NCBI RefSeq assembly: GCF_900106835.1
Contig: NZ_FNNR01000006.1
Location: forward strand, 1-64,000
Direction: 5' to 3'
Origin: Arthrobacter sp. cf158
GTDB lineage: Bacteria; Actinomycetota; Actinomycetes; Actinomycetales; Micrococcaceae
Length of the DNA stretch: 64,000 bases
Below the pieces are notes generated by a model. It did not search any database, was not told the DNA's origin, and saw only the letters and a program-made list of their open reading frames with translations. The first letter of the stretch is position 1; each line of letters begins with the position of its first letter. Shown here one piece after another: positions 55,874-64,000 of the stretch. Both the position numbers and the translations under genes were made by a program.

Positions 55874-56995
55874 ATGGGGGAATGGGTGTGGCCGGCGTAC
55901 GTGGGTGTGCTGGGAGGGGTGATCCTCTTTGGCGTGTTCATGGTGCCGATTGTGGCGATCCAGTACAGGATGTACGGCCGTTTCACGTGGCGGCGGTTCC
56001 TGGGCGCTGCAGGGCTCAGTGTTTACGGCGTAGCGCTGGTGGCGTACACCTTGCTGCCGCTGCCGGACCCCACCCTGTTGAAATGCGGGCCGGGCGGCAG
56101 CACGTTCCAAGCTCTTCCGCTTCAGTTCCTGGACGACATCCACCGCGAAACGTCAGGCCTTGGGTTCACGGGGACACTGACCAGCCGCGCCACGCTGCAG
56201 GTTGTGTTCAACGTGGTGCTGTTCATTCCGTGGGGCGTGATCGCGCGGCGCTACCTTTCGTGGAACATTGCCGTTTCAACCCTCACCGGCGCTGTGGCCT
56301 CGGGGCTCATCGAGGCCACACAGTTTACCGGACTGTGGGGTATCTACGACTGCGCCTACCGCCTGGCCGACGTCGACGACCTCATCACCAACACCCTCGG
56401 CGCCCTGATCGGTGCGCTCACGGCGCCCCTGGTGCTCTGGTTCATGCCGCAACGACGGGAACTCCGCGCAGCCCGCGGCCAGAGCCGCCCCGTCACGGTA
56501 TGGCGGCGGTGGCTGGGCATGATCATCGATTACGTTTCGCTGGGCTTCCTTGGCTTCGGGTTCGTTGTGGTCTACCGGGTTGTGCTTCTCGCCGTTGGCG
56601 CGAACCTCCCGGATGCAGACGACTCCATCTCGCTCCTCCTCATGCACCTAGTGCCCGGGTTCCTGGTGTTCTATCTGCCGGCACTCGTCGGCTCGGGAGC
56701 GTCCCTCGGCCAGCGAGCCGTGTGGCTGCAACCGCAGTGGCCGGCCACCCGGCGTCGGGCCTTGCTCCGGGCGAGCGTCACGGGCGGCCTCTACATGGTG
56801 TTGTCGTTCTTTGGCGCCCAGCTGCCGTCAACGGCGTTTGGACCACTGGCAGGCCTGCTCTTGTTGGCGGCCTTCGTGGCAGTCCCCCTTACAAAGTCGC
56901 GAGGACTTTCGGGCGTCCTGACAGGTGCGCAGATGGTTGACTCCCGCGAGAGCGTACGACGGCGGGTGGCTGGGTCAGTGACGCGAGCGGACTAG
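55874..56995 (+). CDS. VanZ-like / RDD domain fusion membrane protein
   Basis: 373 aa. The N-terminal half is a VanZ-like domain (SVYGVALVAYTLLPLPDP, FNVVLFIPWGVIARRYL, GLIEATQFTG and ADVDDLITNTLGALIG), the C-terminal half an RDD-type domain (WRRWLGMIIDYVSLGFLGFGF and ASLGQRAVWLQPQWPATRR). About eight TM helices in all. VanZ-like proteins are linked to lipoglycopeptide resistance, but most chromosomal ones are uncharacterised. The preceding 190 bp hold no gene. Confidence 0.85.
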   Translation: MGEWVWPAYVGVLGGVILFGVFMVPIVAIQYRMYGRFTWRRFLGAAGLSVYGVALVAYTLLPLPDPTLLKCGPGGSTFQALPLQFLDDIHRETSGLGFTGTLTSRATLQVVFNVVLFIPWGVIARRYLSWNIAVSTLTGAVASGLIEATQFTGLWGIYDCAYRLADVDDLITNTLGALIGALTAPLVLWFMPQRRELRAARGQSRPVTVWRRWLGMIIDYVSLGFLGFGFVVVYRVVLLAVGANLPDADDSISLLLMHLVPGFLVFYLPALVGSGASLGQRAVWLQPQWPATRRRALLRASVTGGLYMVLSFFGAQLPSTAFGPLAGLLLLAAFVAVPLTKSRGLSGVLTGAQMVDSRESVRRRVAGSVTRAD

Positions 56996-57074
56996 GCGTC
57001 AACTCCGCGGACCCGGGGTGAGTGTGCACTTCGCATACCCGGGGCAGCCCATCACTGCACATTGCCCAATGACC

Positions 57075-57114
57075 TTCGAGTGACCCACAGATACTGTGAA
57101 GTGAATCACTCGAA
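57075..57114 (+). promoter_or_regulatory. Nested inverted repeat overlapping the leader of the permease gene
   Basis: TTCGAGTGA (57075-57083) and TCACTCGAA (57106-57114) are perfectly inverted across 22 nt, and the interval contains a second inverted repeat, CACAG-ATA-CTGTG. The right arm ends at the AAAGGA ribosome-binding site of the permease. It may be the PucR operator or an mRNA fold that hides the ribosome-binding site. Confidence 0.55.
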
Positions 57115-57127
57115 AGGAATGTATGTC

Positions 57128-58471
57128 ATGTCCACCTCCGACACAGGGCACGATGACTACCCCATCACCAGAGTTCCCGCAACGAAGCGGAAGCACTGGT
57201 TCGGCATCGCAGTCCAACGCTTTGGCCAGACTTCTGACCTGAGCCAATTTCTTCTCGGGGCAACCTTTGGCTTCGGCATGACCTTCTGGGACGCCTTCTG
57301 GGCCTTCACGGTAGGCGCATTGATCGTCGAAGCCCTCATGATTTTTGTCGGCATCGCCGGCATGCGCCAAGGCCTCACCACCTCCATGCTGGCCCGCTGG
57401 ACCGGATTCGGCCGCGGCGGGGCATCGGTCCTGGGCCTTGCCATCTGCATCAGCCTCATCGGTTGGTTCGGTATCCAGTCAGGGATTTCCGGCGCCGGAC
57501 TGAACCAAATTGTCCCTGAAATTCCCACCTGGGCTTGGTCGCTCGTCTTTGGCCTGGTGGTCACGCTGATCGTGGTCCGCGGCTTCGAATCAATGCAGTG
57601 GTTGGCCAACATCACGGTGCCACTTTTCATGATCCTGATCGCCTGGGCCGCATGGGCCGAGCTGAGCAACCACTCCATCAGCCAGCTCATCAACGATGCC
57701 CCACCGGGCCCGCAGCTGGACTTTGTCACCGCTACCACCATCGTTGCTGGAAGCGCCGTTCTTGGGGCAGTCATTACGCCCGACATGACCCGCTACAACA
57801 GGAGCGCCGGGGACGTCGTCAAGCAGACCGTCGTCGGCATGACCCTCGGCAACTACAGCATCGGCATGATCGGCGTCCTGCTGGCCCACGCAGTAAAGAC
57901 GGCGGACGTCACCCAGATCATCTTCTCCTCCGTGGGCTGGGTGGGCATCCTGATCATCGTCCTGGGCACGTCCAAGATCAACGACTGGAACCTCTACAGT
58001 GCCGGGCTGGGCGTTGTGTCCTTCTTCAACAGCGCCATGAACAAGCGCCTGAACCGTGGGCACGTGACGCTGCTGCTGGGCGTATTCGGAAGTGTCCTCG
58101 CGGCCATTGGCATCCTGGACAGATTCATCGACATCCTTATGGTGCTGGGCGTCGTCTTCCCGCCGGTAGCCGGCATCATCATGGCTGAATACTTCGTCAT
58201 CAGGAAGTGGCGGCCGTTGCTGGAAGCGAGCCGCGATTCAGGGCTCCCGCCGGCTGAATCACCCAACTGGATCCCCGCCACGTTTGTCATCTGGGCGATC
58301 TCTGCGGCATTGGGCTACTTCGTCACCTTCGGACTCCCGGCCTTCACCTCGCTCGCCGCGGCGTTCATCCTCTACATCGTCGCCGGCAAGCTGAACCTGT
58401 TGCGGTCCTACGGCGACAACCACCCCACCAGTGAAACCACCACACAGGAAGAATCGGTAACCACACCATGA
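57128..58471 (+). CDS. Cytosine permease family transporter (NCS1)
   Basis: 447 aa, 12 TM helices. The CodB-like pattern is present: FLLGATFGFGMTFWDAFWAF in TM1, the amphipathic ISLIGWFGIQSGISGAGL in TM3, and AVITPDMTRYNRSAGDV with the family's DxTRY segment. NCS1 proteins import cytosine, allantoin or hydantoins; the neighbours point to a hydantoin- or thiohydantoin-like compound. ATG 57128 has AAAGGA nine bases upstream. Its end overlaps the next gene by ATGA. Confidence 0.88.
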   Translation: MSTSDTGHDDYPITRVPATKRKHWFGIAVQRFGQTSDLSQFLLGATFGFGMTFWDAFWAFTVGALIVEALMIFVGIAGMRQGLTTSMLARWTGFGRGGASVLGLAICISLIGWFGIQSGISGAGLNQIVPEIPTWAWSLVFGLVVTLIVVRGFESMQWLANITVPLFMILIAWAAWAELSNHSISQLINDAPPGPQLDFVTATTIVAGSAVLGAVITPDMTRYNRSAGDVVKQTVVGMTLGNYSIGMIGVLLAHAVKTADVTQIIFSSVGWVGILIIVLGTSKINDWNLYSAGLGVVSFFNSAMNKRLNRGHVTLLLGVFGSVLAAIGILDRFIDILMVLGVVFPPVAGIIMAEYFVIRKWRPLLEASRDSGLPPAESPNWIPATFVIWAISAALGYFVTFGLPAFTSLAAAFILYIVAGKLNLLRSYGDNHPTSETTTQEESVTTP

Positions 58472-60024
58472 GCAGCCTGAGAATCGGCATTGACGTCGGC
58501 GGAACCAACACTGACGCCGTGCTGCTGGATGGCGCGCAGGTACTCGCCTCCACCAAAGTCCCCACCACCAGGGACGTCACCAGCGGCATCACCCAGGTCC
58601 TCACCGCACTGAAGGAACTGAACGGCTTCAGCCCGGACCATATACGCGGCGTGATGATCGGAACCACGCACTTCATCAACGCCCTCATTGAGGCGCGTGA
58701 CCTCTGCCCGACAGCTGCCATCCGGCTGGGACTTCCCGCCACCGCTTCCCTGCCGCCGTTCACGGATTGGCCCGGCACCCTCACCAACGCAGTCAAGGGC
58801 CGCGCCTACCTGGCCCATGGGGGCCACGAGTTCGATGGCCGCCCCATCAGCCCCTTCGATCCCGACGAGATAAGGCGCCACGCAGCTGACATCGCCGCAC
58901 ACGGCATCCGATCAGTAGCGGTATCCAGCGTCTTCTCGCCCGTCAATGATGAATTCGAGCAGCGCACATTGGCCATCCTCCGGGAAGAACTCGGCCCCGA
59001 ATTCCCTGTCTCCCTCTCACACGAAATCGGCAGGGTGGGCCTCCTGGAGCGCGAGAACGCAACCATCGTCAACGCTTCCCTCGCTGAAATGGCGAACCGG
59101 ATTGTTGACGGCCTCGCCAAGGCTGTGCTGGAGCAGGGCATCACCGCGCCGCTCTACGTCAGCCAGAACGACGGCACCCTCATGGACATCGAATACACCC
59201 GCCGTTACCCGGTGGCCACGTTCGCATCAGGTCCCACCAACTCCATGCGCGGAGCAGCGGCGCTCTCCGGTTTCTCCGACTGCCTGATCGTGGACATCGG
59301 CGGCACCACCACGGACGTCGGGGTCCTGGTGAATGGTTTCCCCCGCGAGTCCAGCACCCACGTCCGCTTGGCGGGGCTCCGCACCAACTTCCGGATGCCT
59401 GATGTCCTCTCCGCCGGGCTGGGTGGCGGTTCCCGCATGCGGACTGATCAGGGAACCGTGGGCCCGGATTCGGTAGGCTACCGCCTCACCGAAGAGTCGC
59501 TGGTCTTTGGCGGGTCAGTCCTGACGGCCACTGACATCGCCGTCCGCAGCGGAAGGGCCGACGTCGGAGACGCATCTTTGGTGAGCCATGTCAGTGACGC
59601 CGTGGTCCGGTCAGCCCTGGAACAGATCGACAGGACCATCGCGGACATCGCCGATCGGATCCGGACCTCGTCCGCGGAACTTCCGGTGGTGGCCGTCGGC
59701 GGCGGCTCCATCCTGCTGGCCGAGAAACTGGACGGCTTGGGCACCATCCACCGCCCCGAAAACTTCGACGTCGCCAACGCTTACGGCGCCGCCATTGCCC
59801 AGATCAGCGGCGAGGTGGATCGAGTGTCCTCCATTGCCGACGGAGATCAGAAACGTGCCCTGGAATCCGCGCGGCAGGAGGCTGTTGACCGCGCCGTCGC
59901 TGCCGGCGCCAACCCGGACACGGTGACGATTGTCGAGCAGGAAGCCATCCCCATCCCCTACCTTCCCGGAAACGCCATGCGCGTTCGCGTCAAGGCAGCC
60001 GGCAACCTCACGTTAGGAAAATGA
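58468..60024 (+). CDS. Hydantoinase/oxoprolinase family protein (HyuA-like, short form)
   Basis: 518 aa, shorter than N-methylhydantoinase A (about 700 aa). The N-terminal Hydant_A domain is LRIGIDVGGTNTDAVLLDG; the central actin-like ATPase signature is LIVDIGGTTTDVGVLVNG, and VVAVGGGSILLAEKL near residue 410 is the third nucleotide-binding loop. The usual HyuB partner is absent. An ATP-dependent ring-opening activity is plausible; the substrate is unknown. Coupled to the permease upstream and separated from the DUF917 gene by one base. Confidence 0.85.
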   Translation: MSSLRIGIDVGGTNTDAVLLDGAQVLASTKVPTTRDVTSGITQVLTALKELNGFSPDHIRGVMIGTTHFINALIEARDLCPTAAIRLGLPATASLPPFTDWPGTLTNAVKGRAYLAHGGHEFDGRPISPFDPDEIRRHAADIAAHGIRSVAVSSVFSPVNDEFEQRTLAILREELGPEFPVSLSHEIGRVGLLERENATIVNASLAEMANRIVDGLAKAVLEQGITAPLYVSQNDGTLMDIEYTRRYPVATFASGPTNSMRGAAALSGFSDCLIVDIGGTTTDVGVLVNGFPRESSTHVRLAGLRTNFRMPDVLSAGLGGGSRMRTDQGTVGPDSVGYRLTEESLVFGGSVLTATDIAVRSGRADVGDASLVSHVSDAVVRSALEQIDRTIADIADRIRTSSAELPVVAVGGGSILLAEKLDGLGTIHRPENFDVANAYGAAIAQISGEVDRVSSIADGDQKRALESARQEAVDRAVAAGANPDTVTIVEQEAIPIPYLPGNAMRVRVKAAGNLTLGK

Positions 60025-60025
60025 G

Positions 60026-61168
60026 ATGACCCTGGAAGTGACACACGGCCGCAAGCTGAAGTGGATCACCGTTGAAGACATTGATTCGCTGGCACGCGGA
60101 GCAGCGATCCTCGGCACGGGCGGCGGCGGCGATCCATACATTGGCGCCCTCCTGGCGAAACAGGCAATCGAGGAGTTCGGTCCAGTGGAACTCGTGTCCG
60201 TTGAGGACCTGGCAGATGATGCCTTCATCGTTCCCATTGCTGCGATCGGCGCACCCACGGTAGCCGTGGAGAAGCTCGACACCGTGGAAAACCTGTACCT
60301 GACCATCGAGAAACTGGCGGCATCCGTCAACAGGACGGCAACCCACACCGCGTGCCTGGAAATCGGTGGGTCAAACTCCTTGCTGCCCATCGTGGCGGCA
60401 GCGCAGCTGGGGATTCCCTTGATCGACGGTGACCTGATCGGGCGGGCGTTCCCGGAGATACAAATGGGAATGGCACCGCTTTATGGAATTCAGGCCACCC
60501 CCATGGCCTTGGCTGACGAGAAGGGCAACACGCTTGTTATCGAAGCCATCGACTCGTTCTGGGCTGAGCGCTTTGCCCGGCAGGCCTCCATCGAAATGGG
60601 ATGCAACGCCTTCAACAGCACCTATGCCATGACCGGCGCGCAGGCCCGTGAGAGCTTCGTGGCCGGTTCCATGTCCTTCGCGATCGCTATCGGAGACGCC
60701 ATCGCCAACGCCCAGCACAACAACCTCAACCCCTGTGATGTGTTGGCGGAAACCCTCAGCGGGCGCATAGTGCATCTGGGCAAGGTCACGGACCTGCAGC
60801 GCCAGACCACAGGCGGCTTCGCGAAAGGGCAGGCCCTGATCGAGGGAATGGGTCCGGACGCGGGTTCCGTGCTTTCGCTGCACTTCCAAAACGAGCACTT
60901 GCTGGCCACCAAGGACGGAACCGTCGTGACCACAACGCCGGACCTCATCATTGTGGTGGACGCCGAATCCGCCGAGCCGATAACCACGGAGAACCTGCGC
61001 TATGGGCAGCGCTTGTGCATCCTTACTGCTCCCAGCGACCCTCGCTGGCACACCACGGAGGGCCTCGCGCTGGCCGGGCCCGAGTACTTCGGATACGGCG
61101 TCCCGTCACATCGCTGGGATGGGACTCAGGAGGAACACACCGAGTCCATCGGGCGATACCGCGCCTGA
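60026..61168 (+). CDS. DUF917 (S-methyl thiohydantoin desulfurase-like) protein
   Basis: 380 aa. Begins WITVEDIDSLARGAAILGTGGGGDPYIG, the DUF917 signature; GGSNSLLPIVAAAQLGIPLIDGDLIGRAFPE is the second conserved block (split: GGSNSLLPI, IDGDLIGRAFPE). Some DUF917 members were reported as S-methyl thiohydantoin desulfurases. Pairing with HyuA-like proteins is common. It follows the HyuA gene by one base and ends 21 bp before a terminator. Confidence 0.85.
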   Translation: MTLEVTHGRKLKWITVEDIDSLARGAAILGTGGGGDPYIGALLAKQAIEEFGPVELVSVEDLADDAFIVPIAAIGAPTVAVEKLDTVENLYLTIEKLAASVNRTATHTACLEIGGSNSLLPIVAAAQLGIPLIDGDLIGRAFPEIQMGMAPLYGIQATPMALADEKGNTLVIEAIDSFWAERFARQASIEMGCNAFNSTYAMTGAQARESFVAGSMSFAIAIGDAIANAQHNNLNPCDVLAETLSGRIVHLGKVTDLQRQTTGGFAKGQALIEGMGPDAGSVLSLHFQNEHLLATKDGTVVTTTPDLIIVVDAESAEPITTENLRYGQRLCILTAPSDPRWHTTEGLALAGPEYFGYGVPSHRWDGTQEEHTESIGRYRA

Positions 61169-61188
61169 CCGACGTCGAACGTTGCCCT

Positions 61189-61220
61189 GCCGCGCCACCA
61201 ACCACCGTTGGTGGCGCGGC
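61189..61220 (+). terminator. Terminator between DUF917 and pucR-like genes
   Basis: GCCGCGCCACCAAC (61189-61202) pairs perfectly with GTTGGTGGCGCGGC (61207-61220), loop CACC. It lies 20 bp after the DUF917 stop, so the regulator gene probably has its own promoter between 61221 and 61267 or depends on read-through. Confidence 0.8.
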
Positions 61221-61267
61221 GGTGGCATTATGGGGTGGTAGCCATCGAGGAGAACCGGAGCAGCTGA

Positions 61268-62812
61268 ATGATCCCCCCGATCCCGCTGTGGTCCGTCACC
61301 AACCACCTCCCGGCGGGCGTGATGGAGAGCGTCGGAGAGCCGGGCACCACAACCGTGTCGTCGCTGGTCGCTTTGGCGGGTTCACTGGCAGAGGTCAATC
61401 GCCAGGTCCGCGAACAGAAAAACCTCGACAACGACCCCCTGACACTCCGCAACTGCATTCTGCTCCCCCTTGAGCCGTTGCCGTCAGGCGTCTCGTGGGA
61501 GGTGGAGGCCCTGCTGGCGCTGGCGTCCGGCGCCGGCGTCGTGGCTCTTGCCGTCAGGCTGCAGAACGACGACGGCGCGTTGCCGCCCAACGTCACAAGG
61601 CTCGCCGAACGCCTGGGGCTGGTGGTGCTGGCCGTCCATAACACCTGGCAATTCGGGATGGCTGCGCAGGAACTGCTGTCCGGCGCAGCGCATCGTCAGG
61701 GGCAGCTGATCTCCCGTGTGGCCGTCGAATGCCGTGTGCCATTTGGATCTCTGGGCCATTTGCTGCACCGGCTGGGAGTGGCACTCGGGCATTCTGTGAC
61801 ACTGGTGGATCCGTCCGGAAAGCTGATTTCTGCCGGGGAAGATGACCCGCGCGCCAACGGAGATGCGCAAACCGGCGGAACCGAAATTTTCGCATCTGTC
61901 CACCGGGAGCAGGACAACGGCCCCCGGCTAAGGGTGGTCCCCGGTCCCGCGCTGGATCAAGAACAGGCGGCCATCAGAGCGGCCTTGGAAGTGGCAGCCA
62001 TAGCGGTTTCCGAGCTGCTGTCGCGGCAACGGCTGGAGCGGGAGCGCGATGCCCGGCACAGGATTGCCTTGCTGGGCGAACTGATCGACAACGCCGGGAC
62101 TGTCAGCCCACCCTTCAGGGCCAGGGCATTGGAGCTGGGCTGGACCCTGGACGGATTCCACATAGCGTTCCGGGTGATCACCCGCCAGCCAGTGGACCTG
62201 GTGGCCCGAAAACCGGATCTGGACCGCGCCCTGATCCGCGAGAAGATCGAGGCTGCCACAGTTGAGCAATCCGACGGCTGGGCAGGGTGGATCTCCTTTC
62301 CCTCCAAACCAGACCCGGCCGAAGTCAGTAAAATCAGCAACGCCCTCCGCAGGGCCCAGCGGGAACTGGCGTCCACTGTTGCCACTCAATTCGGAGTGGG
62401 AAGAATGCAGGCGCAGCCCGAAGGGATCGTCCGCTCCCTCGAGGAAGCCAACGACGCCGCACGCATCGCCGGGGCACGGGAGAACTCCGGCTATTTTGTC
62501 CACGTGGACAGATTGGATATGGCCCAGCTGCTCCTGATCTGGACCCGCACTGATACGTTCCGTCCGGCGGCCCGGGAGCTCCTGGCTCCGCTCCTCAAAG
62601 CCGGGCCCGAACTCCTTCAGACCCTCACCACATTCCTGGACTGCGAGTCTTCCCTGACCGAAACCGCAGCGATCCTGAATGTTCACCGCAACACGGTCAG
62701 TGATCGCATCAGGCGGATCCAATCACTCATCGCCATCAACCTGGAGGACCCGGAGGCCCGGCTGGCGCTGCAGTTGGCGTGCCGGAGTTTGCTGATGGAT
62801 AAGCCGGACTAG
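61268..62812 (+). CDS. PucR family transcriptional regulator
   Basis: 514 aa. N-terminal PucR-type domain (about 25-140), a central GGDEF-like region, and the C-terminal PucR_3 helix-turn-helix SLTETAAILNVHRNTVSDRIRRIQSL. In this family members respond to purine breakdown products or similar. The same-strand position after the permease-HyuA-DUF917 operon makes it the likely regulator. ATG 61268 has a weak GGAG upstream. Confidence 0.88.
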   Translation: MIPPIPLWSVTNHLPAGVMESVGEPGTTTVSSLVALAGSLAEVNRQVREQKNLDNDPLTLRNCILLPLEPLPSGVSWEVEALLALASGAGVVALAVRLQNDDGALPPNVTRLAERLGLVVLAVHNTWQFGMAAQELLSGAAHRQGQLISRVAVECRVPFGSLGHLLHRLGVALGHSVTLVDPSGKLISAGEDDPRANGDAQTGGTEIFASVHREQDNGPRLRVVPGPALDQEQAAIRAALEVAAIAVSELLSRQRLERERDARHRIALLGELIDNAGTVSPPFRARALELGWTLDGFHIAFRVITRQPVDLVARKPDLDRALIREKIEAATVEQSDGWAGWISFPSKPDPAEVSKISNALRRAQRELASTVATQFGVGRMQAQPEGIVRSLEEANDAARIAGARENSGYFVHVDRLDMAQLLLIWTRTDTFRPAARELLAPLLKAGPELLQTLTTFLDCESSLTETAAILNVHRNTVSDRIRRIQSLIAINLEDPEARLALQLACRSLLMDKPD

Positions 62813-62825
62813 GTCTTCCCGGCGC

Positions 62826-63269
62826 CTACTTCTTCCCGGCCTTCAAATCCGACACCACTTTCGCGATGCGCCGGGCACGGGTTTCCTCCGTTTTGGCATC
62901 CCCGATCGGCTCCACATATCTCCGCTGGCTGCTGTAATTCAGGGTCTCGTAAAAGGCCTTCGCCTGCGGCTCCTCGTGGAGCGCGGCCGCCAAGTCCTCC
63001 GGAACCTCAATGATGCGCGGCTGGGTGTCCACTTCCAGGTCCACCTCGATGGTGTCTCCTGCAGCAGCGCCGGTGAGTTCGCGGTTGGCGGAGCTGACGC
63101 CCACCATGTACTTGCCGCCCATCACGGCGATGCTGCTGCGATAACTCCGGCCGTTGATGGTCACCACCACGGGAGGCCGTTTGCCGGCGCCCAGCCCGTC
63201 AACAATCTGGTCCGGAACTTCGATGCCCGCCTTGTTCCCATCGCCCACGATGGTCGTAGTGAATTTCAT
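62826..63269 (-). CDS. YdeI/OmpD-associated family protein (DUF1905 domain)
   Basis: 147 aa. The N-terminal DUF1905 beta-barrel (FTTTIVGDGNKAGIEVPDQI, GAGKRPPVVVTINGRSYRSSI) is followed by a helical C-terminal YdeI-like part (PEDLAAALHEEPQAKAFYETLNYSSQRRYVEPI, in that order, with ARRIAKVVSDL). Soluble, function unknown. It is convergent with the PucR gene. Confidence 0.85.
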   Translation of the reverse strand: MKFTTTIVGDGNKAGIEVPDQIVDGLGAGKRPPVVVTINGRSYRSSIAVMGGKYMVGVSSANRELTGAAAGDTIEVDLEVDTQPRIIEVPEDLAAALHEEPQAKAFYETLNYSSQRRYVEPIGDAKTEETRARRIAKVVSDLKAGKK

Positions 63270-63362
63270 GAGCCAAGTATGCCGGTGGCCACCCGTAGAC
63301 GCACCCCACCAGCAGGACTACGTTCGAGATAGCCCTGCAAACCTCGCAAAGGAGTCAAAGCC

Positions 63363-63599
63363 ATGGACAACCAGGATCTCTTGGAACACATACAGTCGCT
63401 GGTGGAAGAAGAGCACCGTCTCCGCGACGCAGCCGGCACAGGGACGGGCGATGAGACCGCCCGCCTTGCCCACCTGGAAGCCCAACTCGACCAGTGCTGG
63501 GACCTGCTGCGCCAACGGCGGGCCAAGAAGGACGCCGGTGGGAACCCGGACGACGCCTCAGCCCGAAGCGTTAACGAGGTTGAGGGCTACCGGCAGTAA
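63363..63599 (+). CDS. DUF2630 family protein
   Basis: 78 aa. DLLEHIQSLVEEEHRLRDA and LAHLEAQLDQCWDLLRQRRAKKDAG are the two helices of DUF2630, a coiled-coil-like actinobacterial family, and VNEVEGYRQ is its usual C-terminus. CAAAGGAG precedes ATG 63363. Function unknown; convergent with the glycerate kinase gene, stops adjacent. Confidence 0.9.
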   Translation: MDNQDLLEHIQSLVEEEHRLRDAAGTGTGDETARLAHLEAQLDQCWDLLRQRRAKKDAGGNPDDASARSVNEVEGYRQ

Positions 63600-64000
63600 T
63601 TAGGCTCCTTCAAGTACCTGGCTGGTGGCCCACGCCAGGTACTTGGCAGCGTTAGCCACGGCGTCGGCAACGTCCGGGAGGCCATCTTTGCGCTGCGCCA
63701 CGTCCAGCAACTGGGCTGCAGCAACAATGCCGTGCTTCGCCAGATCTTCAGGCGTGACTGTGATGCGTCCAGCCACCGCGATGACGGGAATGCCGTGCAC
63801 ACTCGCAGCATCGGCAAGCGCAATGGGTGCCTTGCCGGTGAGCGACTGCTCGTCCATGGAACCCTCGCCGGTGATCACCAAATCTGCATCGCCCAAGTGC
63901 TGCGCGAGGCCAGTGAGTCCGGCCACCAGCGCAAAGCCGCCTTCCAGCGCAGCGTCAGTGAAAGCCAGGAACGACGCCGGGAACCCACCTGCCGCTCCGG
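63600..64000 (-). CDS. Glycerate kinase (3' part; 5' end outside the window)
   Basis: At least 132 codons of the C-terminal part. GAAGGFPASFLAF at the right edge, then DLVITGEGSMDEQSLTGKAP and GIPVIAVAGRIT are the conserved blocks of the GarK/GlxK-type glycerate 2-kinase family, which phosphorylates D-glycerate to enter glycolysis. The open frame continues past position 64000; no start is visible. Confidence 0.9.
   Translation of the reverse strand, partial: GAAGGFPASFLAFTDAALEGGFALVAGLTGLAQHLGDADLVITGEGSMDEQSLTGKAPIALADAASVHGIPVIAVAGRITVTPEDLAKHGIVAAAQLLDVAQRKDGLPDVADAVANAAKYLAWATSQVLEGA

Overview
The window looks like a chromosomal segment of a high-GC actinobacterium of the Micrococcaceae, most likely Arthrobacter or a close relative (Paenarthrobacter, Pseudarthrobacter). 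The basis is the 16S rRNA 5' end at the left edge (minus strand), an actinobacterial rRNA leader, frequent GTG/TTG starts, and a conserved block dacB - zincin-like protease - tilS - hpt - ftsH - folE - folP - folB - folK - DUF3180 - two PH-domain membrane proteins - a Rossmann/DUF2520 protein - panC. Identifications rest on reading translated motifs; no database search was run.

Layout. 1-876: start of a 16S gene on the minus strand, its leader and promoter, a strongly strand-asymmetric AC-rich spacer and a 32-bp-phased repeat. 877-16986 (all minus): a DHA2 drug exporter, then the folate/pantothenate/FtsH/Hpt/TilS/PBP4 block, interrupted by a lipoprotein with a C39-like protease domain. 17196-20948 (plus): pyrophosphatase, terminator, then a compact module with a WXG100-like protein, a tightly coupled partner, an RDD protein and a two-TM protein. 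21007-26916: a SatD-like protein, an envelope set (DUF3618, holin-like, Ala/Gly-rich protein, FUSC transporter), a SigB/SigF-type sigma factor and a GAF-ANTAR regulator; two promoters here share an 11-bp motif. 26997-31964: AraC regulator, HAD hydrolase, a HelR-type RNA polymerase-recycling ATPase with a rifamycin-associated element upstream, and a divergent methyltransferase. 31990-43531: serS, lipid kinase, pheA, rhodanese, S51 peptidase plus amidase, POT peptide transporter, SDR, pgm. 43521-44547: a 2H phosphoesterase, arrays of a 32-bp-phased GTGAGAGAG repeat, and a 50-aa membrane ORF between the arrays. 44548-56995: TetR/MFS pair with two operator palindromes, nitroreductase, uracil permease, GH25 lysozyme with three SLH-like repeats, small regulators, another regulator/MFS pair and a VanZ-RDD fusion. 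57128-62812: a catabolic module with a cytosine-permease family transporter, HyuA-like protein, DUF917 protein and PucR regulator. 62826-64000: small conserved proteins and the 3' part of a glycerate kinase gene.

How it works together. The left third is housekeeping: folate and pantothenate synthesis, purine salvage, tRNA modification, membrane protein quality control and cell-wall remodelling. The remainder is accessory: stress and envelope functions, drug export and resistance, and nitrogen-heterocycle scavenging. The least explained elements are the phased repeat family at 0.8 and 44.1-44.5 kb, the WXG-like module, and the DUF917/HyuA module.
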